64,000 bases of DNA from Mycobacterium dioxanotrophicus. Its GTDB lineage: Bacteria; Actinomycetota; Actinomycetes; Mycobacteriales; Mycobacteriaceae. Under the pieces are notes generated by a model, which was given only the letters and a program-made list of their open reading frames with translations, was not told the DNA's origin and did not search any database. The DNA lies in NCBI RefSeq assembly GCF_002157835.1, contig NZ_CP020809.1, forward strand, positions 7,192,001 to 7,256,000. The letters run 5' to 3'. Position numbers and translations under genes: made by a program. Of the stretch, positions 58,159 through 64,000 are shown one piece after another. The first letter of the stretch is position 1. Every line of letters begins with the position of its first letter.

Positions 58159-59398
58159 GCGCAGCGCGGTGCTCAGTGCCGCCGCCGAAGTCGCGAACGC
58201 CGCCAACGCGGTACGTCCGTTGATCCGCAGAGGTAACGGCACCCTGCTGGCGTTCGCGTTCGGATGGCCGACCTCGGAGAACGCGCCGCTGGTGATCACC
58301 GGCTCCATGCTCGACGCGCTGCGCCGGGTGATCCGCGGTGACCACCGCACGGCTTCGGGACGAATCTCCTTGCTGCTCAAGGCCGTATCGTGGGCGCTTC
58401 TGGTGTTGGTGCACCGGCGCGGCGTGCAGTCCCGGCCGTCGTTCGAGACGCCGCTGCGCGACGCTCTCGGTGCGGATTACCGCGAGGTGGCCCGGGCCGG
58501 GCGGCCCGCCGGGGTGTGGGCGACCTCTCGGATCCGTCGCCGGTATGTCCAGCAGACGGTGAAATACGGTCCGCACAAAGCCAATCTGGCCGACATCTGG
58601 CGGCGCGCCGACCTGCCGCGGGACGGTAAAGCGCCGGTGCTGCTGCAGGTGCCCGGCGGCGCGTGGATGATCGGCGACCGCAGGCCGCAGGGCTATCCGT
58701 TGATGGGTCAGCTCGCCGAACAGGGCTGGATCTGTGTGTCGATCGGCTACCGGGTCAGCCCGAAGTACCCGTGGCCCGACCACATCATCGACGTCAAGCA
58801 GGCGCTGGCCTGGGTGAAGGCCAACATCGCCGAATACGGCGGCGACCCGGAATCGGTGTGCATCACCGGCGGATCGGCCGGTGGACACCTGGCGGCGCTG
58901 GCGGCTCTGACACCCAACGACCCGAAATGGCAGCCGGGCTTCGAGGATGCCGACACCTCGGTGGTCGCGGCGGTGCCGATCTACGGCCGTTACGACTGGT
59001 TCAGCAGGACGGGCAACGGCCGCGGCCAGTTCGTCGACGCGCTGCAGCGGGTCATCGTCAAGCTCCCGTTCGCAGGCAACGAGCAGCTCTACCACGACGC
59101 GTCGCCCATCACGCTGGTTCATCCGGAAGCACCTCCGTTCTTCGTGCTGCACGGCACCAGCGATTCGCTGATCCCGGTCGACGAAGGCCGCGAGTTCGTC
59201 GCGGCTCTGCAGGAAGTGGCGACTGCGCCGGTGGTCTACGCCGAGATCCCGCACGCCCAGCACGCATTCGACATTTTCGGCTCCCCGCACGGGCACTACA
59301 CCGCCGATGCCGTCGAGAAGTTCCTGAACTGGGTGCTGGCGCAACGCGAGATGTCCCGCGTCTCCTCGGGCGCCGGAGAGGCGTCGGAGCACCGCTGA
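58151..59398 (+). CDS. lipO: Alpha/beta hydrolase esterase (LipO-like)
   Basis: A 415-residue hydrolase of the hormone-sensitive-lipase type. The oxyanion motif is VPGGAWMIGDRR, the nucleophile elbow is CITGGSAGGHLAALA (Ser at about 240), and the Asp and His of the triad are in GTSDSLIPVDEG and PHAQHAFDIFGS. An N-terminal region of about 130 residues, with a hydrophobic stretch near 73-90, may bind membrane. ATG 58151 overlaps the FadD12 stop and starts the family-like MGRRSAVLSAAAEVANAANA. It would release fatty acids from an ester for the upstream ligase. Order matches Rv1426c. Confidence 0.88.
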   Translation: MGRRSAVLSAAAEVANAANAVRPLIRRGNGTLLAFAFGWPTSENAPLVITGSMLDALRRVIRGDHRTASGRISLLLKAVSWALLVLVHRRGVQSRPSFETPLRDALGADYREVARAGRPAGVWATSRIRRRYVQQTVKYGPHKANLADIWRRADLPRDGKAPVLLQVPGGAWMIGDRRPQGYPLMGQLAEQGWICVSIGYRVSPKYPWPDHIIDVKQALAWVKANIAEYGGDPESVCITGGSAGGHLAALAALTPNDPKWQPGFEDADTSVVAAVPIYGRYDWFSRTGNGRGQFVDALQRVIVKLPFAGNEQLYHDASPITLVHPEAPPFFVLHGTSDSLIPVDEGREFVAALQEVATAPVVYAEIPHAQHAFDIFGSPHGHYTADAVEKFLNWVLAQREMSRVSSGAGEASEHR

Positions 59399-59507
59399 CC
59401 GGCACGCTGCGGAGATCCTTCACGTCGAGACCACCCGCCCCCTACAGTTGGTGGGTGTTTCCGCACTGGACGCTGTCGACCCTGAGCACGTCCCGGTGAA
59501 CTGAACC

Positions 59508-60025
59508 GTGATCAGCCTCGACCAACTCGACTCAGACTTGATCGACCTGCTCGGGCGCAACGCCCGCATGGGCGTCGCCGAACTGGCGTCGCATCTCGGC
59601 GTCGCGCGCAACACCGTCCAGTCGCGGCTGCGCCGGCTGGAGGAGAGCGGGCTGCTGCGGGGCTTCCGGCCCGACATCGATCTGGGCGCCGCGGGCATCG
59701 CGGTGCAGGCTTTCATCGCCCTGGAGGTGCAGCAGGGCCGTCTGTTGCGCATCGCCGAACTGCTCACGGCCATACCGGAAGTGCTGGAGATCCACGTGAC
59801 CACCGGTCGAGAGGATCTGCTCGCCCGGGTCGCGACGGAAACCCAGGCGGGGCTGCAACAGCTCATCGAGCACATTGTCGGGATTCCGGGTGTGGTGCAT
59901 TCGAGCACCACCCTGACCTTGACCACGCCGCTGAGCTACCGGACGCAGCCGCTGCTGCAGAAGCTGACCAAGACGCGCGGGTGGGGCCGGTCGACGCCCG
60001 CACCGCGCGACGAGGAGCCGTCGTC

Positions 60026-60029
<4 letters not shown>
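59508..60029 (+). CDS. Lrp/AsnC-family transcriptional regulator
   Basis: A 173-residue regulator with an N-terminal helix-turn-helix (residues 5-55; LDQLDSDLIDLLGRNARMGV, then LGVARNTVQSRLRRLEESGL) and a C-terminal RAM/ligand-binding domain (about 65-140). It starts at GTG 59508 and overlaps the GlcD-like gene by 4 bases (ATGA). It therefore heads an operon with GlcD-like and indolepyruvate oxidoreductase genes, and an amino acid or 2-oxo acid is its probable signal. The last 20 residues are a Pro/Arg-rich tail of no known role. Confidence 0.9.
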
Positions 60030-61387
<1,358 letters not shown>

Positions 61388-61493
61388 GCAATCCGCTCAG
61401 CTGGCGATGTGACGGCTACCACAGATTTGACCATCCTGCTCAGTTGCGAGCGCTTGTGTTGACCATGGTGATGAGCTCGGTGATCGTTATCTG

Positions 61494-64000
61494 GTGACCC
61501 AACTCGACGACGCCCCAAGAGTTTCGGCGAATCTGGCCAGCCGCTACCGGGTGGACTCCGGACCTGTGTTGCTCACCGGCGTGCAGGCGGTGGCACGCCA
61601 GTTCGTCGAACAACACGCGCGCGACAGGCGCGCCGGACGGACGGTGGCGACGTTCGTATCCGGATATCCAGGCAGCCCCTTGGCCGGGTTGGACAAGCTG
61701 CTGGCCGGTATCGACGGGCTGTCGCAGCACCACGATGTGACGCTGGTGCCGGGGATGAACGAGGAGTTGGCGGCGACGTCGGTGTGGGGCAGTCAGTTGG
61801 AGCTGCCGCAGGACACCCGAACGCATGACGGTGTCGTCGGGGTCTGGTACGGCAAGGGGCCGGGGTTGGACCGCGCCACCGACGCGTTGCGGCACCTGAC
61901 CGTCTACGGCGCGCATCCGTCCGGCGGCGTCCTGTTGATGGTCGGTGACGATCCGGCGGCGAAGTCGTCCACGGTGCCTGCCTCCAGTGAGCGCTCACTG
62001 GCCGCGATGAACATCCCGGTGCTGTTCCCCCGCAACGCCGAGGAGATCATCGGCTTCGGGCTGTACGGCGTCGCGCTGTCCCGGGTCTCGGGCTGTCCCG
62101 TCGCCCTCAAGCTCAATGCCGATGTGGCAGATGGCCTTTGGACGGTACGGCGGGACTACGCGGACTTCGCGATCACGCTACCGGACCTGCAGTGGCAGGG
62201 CAGGCCGTGGACCTACCGGCAACGGGTCATGGCGGCTCCGCCGGACAGCGTGCTCGCCGAGGCCGACCTCTACGGTCCGCGCTGGGCGATGGTGCAGGCG
62301 TTCAACGCCGCCAACGACATCGACACCGTCGAGGTGAACCCGGCGGAGGCGTGGCTGGGCATCGTCGCGGTCGGAACCGCCTACGACGCCCTGCGGCAGA
62401 CGCTCGACGAACTCGGGTTGCACGAGGACGATCTGGATCGGCGCGGAATCCGGATACTGCGCGTGGGGATGCCTTACCCGCTCGGCGCCGACCGGATCCG
62501 CCAGTTGGCGCGCGGGGTGGACACGGTGTTGGTCGTCGAAGACAAGACGACGTTCGTCGAAACCCAGGTGATACAGGCACTTTACGATCTCGACGACCGC
62601 CCGCAAGTGATCGGCAAGCTGGACGGCGCCGGACTCCCCCTCGTCCCCGCCGACGGTGAACTCACGGCCGCGCGTCTGCTGCGCCCGCTGCACCGGATAC
62701 TGCATCCGCGCATGCCCGTGGCGCCGCTGCCGCCGCCGCGGCTCGAGCTCACCCCCTTGACCACGACGCGTACCCCGTACTTCTGCTCAGGATGCCCGCA
62801 CAATCGGTCCACGGTTGTTCCCGACGGGTCGCTGGCGGCCGGTGGAATCGGATGCCACACCCTGGTGACGATGTCGGCGCGCCCGGAATCCGCCGTGATC
62901 GGGTTGACCCAGATGGGCGGCGAGGGGACCCAGTGGATCGGGCAGGCGCCGTACGCCGGCGTCAAGCACATCTTCCAGAACATCGGTGACGGAACGTATT
63001 TCCACTCCGGGCAGCTGGCTGTGCAGGCCTGCGTGGCCGCCGGCGTCAACATCACCTACAAGATCCTGTACAACTCGGCCGTCGCGATGACCGGCGCGCA
63101 GGACGCCGAGGCCGCACTCGGGGTGCCCGCGCTCACCCACAAGCTGAGCACCGAAGGGGTCCGGCGGATCATCGTGTGCGCCGAGGACCCCACACGGTAC
63201 CCGGCGAGCAGTCTCGCGTCCGGAACCCTGCTGTGGCATCGGGATCGGCTCGACGAGGCGCAACGGATCCTGCGCGACACCGAGGGCGTGACGGTCCTGA
63301 TCTACGACCAACAGTGCGCGGCCGAGGCACGGCGCAAACGCAAGCGGGGTCTGCAACCGGTGCGCCGCACGCGGGTCGTGATCAACGAGGCCGTGTGCGA
63401 GGGCTGCGGAGACTGCGGCGTGAAGAGCAACTGTCTGTCGGTACAGCCGGTGGAAACCGAGTTCGGCCGCAAGACCCGCATTGACCAGACCAGCTGCAAC
63501 ACCGATTACAGCTGCCTCGACGGCGACTGCCCGTCGTTCGTCACCGTCGAACTCCCGGAACACCAGCAGCGCACGGAGCGTAGGACTCCGGCGTTGCCCG
63601 ACCTGACCCAACCACCGGTGACCCGACCGGCGTCGACCTGCAACATCTTTCTGGCGGGCATCGGTGGGACGGGCATCGTCACCGTCAACCAGGTGCTCGG
63701 CGTCGCGGCCCTGCAGGCCGGGTTGCACGTGCAGGGGCTGGACCAGACGGGCCTGAGCCAGAAGGCGGGCCCGGTCACGTCGCATCTGCGGCTCAGCACC
63801 GGGCCGATCGCGTCGTCGAACCGCGTCAGCCCGGCGACGGCTGATTGCCTGCTGGCCTTCGACCTGCTGACCGCCGCCGACGCGAAGAACCTGCGGTACG
63901 CGCACAGCAGCCGTACGGTCGCGGTGGCCTCGACCAGCCGCACGGCCACCGGCGCGATGGTGGCCGATCCGCAGGTGACCCACCCCGACGACCATGCCCT
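61494..64000 (+). CDS. Fused indolepyruvate:ferredoxin oxidoreductase, 3' end cut by window
   Basis: At least 835 residues from GTG 61494, still open at the window end. The N-terminal pyrimidine/PP halves resemble IorA: SGYPGSPLAGLDKL (about 50), VPGMNEELAATSVWGSQLE (about 84), then TPYFCSGCPHNRST (about 426), GGIGCHTLV and NIGDGTYFHSGQ for TPP binding. The iron-sulfur Cys cluster is in CEGCGDCGVKSNCLS (about 635), with further Cys in NTDYSCLDGDCPSF. The gamma-type domain begins at FLAGIGGTGIVTVNQVLG (about 718). It converts aryl or branched 2-oxo acids to acyl-CoA with ferredoxin. In aerobic actinobacteria all subunits are fused, as here. It is probably co-expressed with the Lrp and GlcD-like genes. 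Confidence 0.9.
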   Translation, partial: MTQLDDAPRVSANLASRYRVDSGPVLLTGVQAVARQFVEQHARDRRAGRTVATFVSGYPGSPLAGLDKLLAGIDGLSQHHDVTLVPGMNEELAATSVWGSQLELPQDTRTHDGVVGVWYGKGPGLDRATDALRHLTVYGAHPSGGVLLMVGDDPAAKSSTVPASSERSLAAMNIPVLFPRNAEEIIGFGLYGVALSRVSGCPVALKLNADVADGLWTVRRDYADFAITLPDLQWQGRPWTYRQRVMAAPPDSVLAEADLYGPRWAMVQAFNAANDIDTVEVNPAEAWLGIVAVGTAYDALRQTLDELGLHEDDLDRRGIRILRVGMPYPLGADRIRQLARGVDTVLVVEDKTTFVETQVIQALYDLDDRPQVIGKLDGAGLPLVPADGELTAARLLRPLHRILHPRMPVAPLPPPRLELTPLTTTRTPYFCSGCPHNRSTVVPDGSLAAGGIGCHTLVTMSARPESAVIGLTQMGGEGTQWIGQAPYAGVKHIFQNIGDGTYFHSGQLAVQACVAAGVNITYKILYNSAVAMTGAQDAEAALGVPALTHKLSTEGVRRIIVCAEDPTRYPASSLASGTLLWHRDRLDEAQRILRDTEGVTVLIYDQQCAAEARRKRKRGLQPVRRTRVVINEAVCEGCGDCGVKSNCLSVQPVETEFGRKTRIDQTSCNTDYSCLDGDCPSFVTVELPEHQQRTERRTPALPDLTQPPVTRPASTCNIFLAGIGGTGIVTVNQVLGVAALQAGLHVQGLDQTGLSQKAGPVTSHLRLSTGPIASSNRVSPATADCLLAFDLLTAADAKNLRYAHSSRTVAVASTSRTATGAMVADPQVTHPDDHA

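Overview
The window is about 64 kb of GC-rich DNA from a rapidly growing mycobacterium (Mycobacterium/Mycolicibacterium type). The evidence is gene content: an AftD-like arabinofuranosyltransferase of over 1,400 residues, an LpqI-type lipoprotein, an R2-like ligand-binding oxidase that keeps the known metal-ligand and cross-link positions, a DUF2613 micro-protein, an EspC-like type VII secretion substrate, an F420-type PPOX protein, and KstR- and Crp-type operators. Many starts are GTG or TTG and many stop/start codons overlap. No tRNA, rRNA, CRISPR array, insertion sequence or phage gene was seen.

Layout. 1-2408 (minus): a proline-rich membrane protein cut by the window edge, an EspC-like protein with a low-complexity tail, and a small secreted protein. 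2471-3706: an O-methyltransferase followed by two copies of a 55-nt hairpin repeat. 3720-12918: an amine/polyamine-type module. A class II amidotransferase, an RpiR regulator and a TetR regulator run leftward. A glutamine-synthetase-like ligase, an APC permease, a class III aminotransferase, an amidohydrolase and an Orn/Lys/Arg-type decarboxylase run rightward. 12922-27762: a block whose members match the M. tuberculosis Rv0230c-Rv0237 neighbourhood (lpqI, DUF2613, aftD, R2lox, TetR, phosphotriesterase-like php), interleaved with a sulfate-binding protein/SulP pair, an MFS exporter, a SAM methyltransferase and a MarR/PPOX pair. 27769-35463: a catabolic cassette (aldehyde dehydrogenase, GMC oxidoreductase, small dehydrogenase subunit, MHS-type symporter, TcuA-like flavoprotein) with a GntR regulator and related dyad sites. 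35481-45485: an envelope block resembling Rv0228-Rv0222 (acyltransferase, DUF3068 protein, membrane protein, glycosyltransferase, methyltransferase, aldehyde dehydrogenase, enoyl-CoA hydratase).

46577-52022 is an accessory island, all on the minus strand: an APC permease, two cupins, a TetR regulator and a flavin monooxygenase of the bacterial trimethylamine-monooxygenase type, with long AT-richer gaps carrying strong dyads. 52610-55587 holds a RibD/DHFR-like protein with an AraC regulator, a frameshifted arylamine N-acetyltransferase and an HD-domain protein. 55693-59398 is a lipid operon (acyltransferase, FadD12-like ligase, LipO-like esterase) behind a perfect KstR box. 59508-64000 is an Lrp regulator, a GlcD-type flavoprotein and a fused indolepyruvate:ferredoxin oxidoreductase that runs off the right edge.

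How genes may work together. The 5.2-12.9 kb module holds the pieces expected for gamma-glutamylation-type amine catabolism (import, glutamyl ligation, transamination, hydrolysis), but it has a class II amidotransferase and a FluG-type amidohydrolase where the classical Puu pathway has other enzymes. It is the best candidate here for an undescribed pathway. The 46.6-52.0 kb island is the second candidate. All functions are read from sequence motifs and recalled family knowledge; no database search was run.
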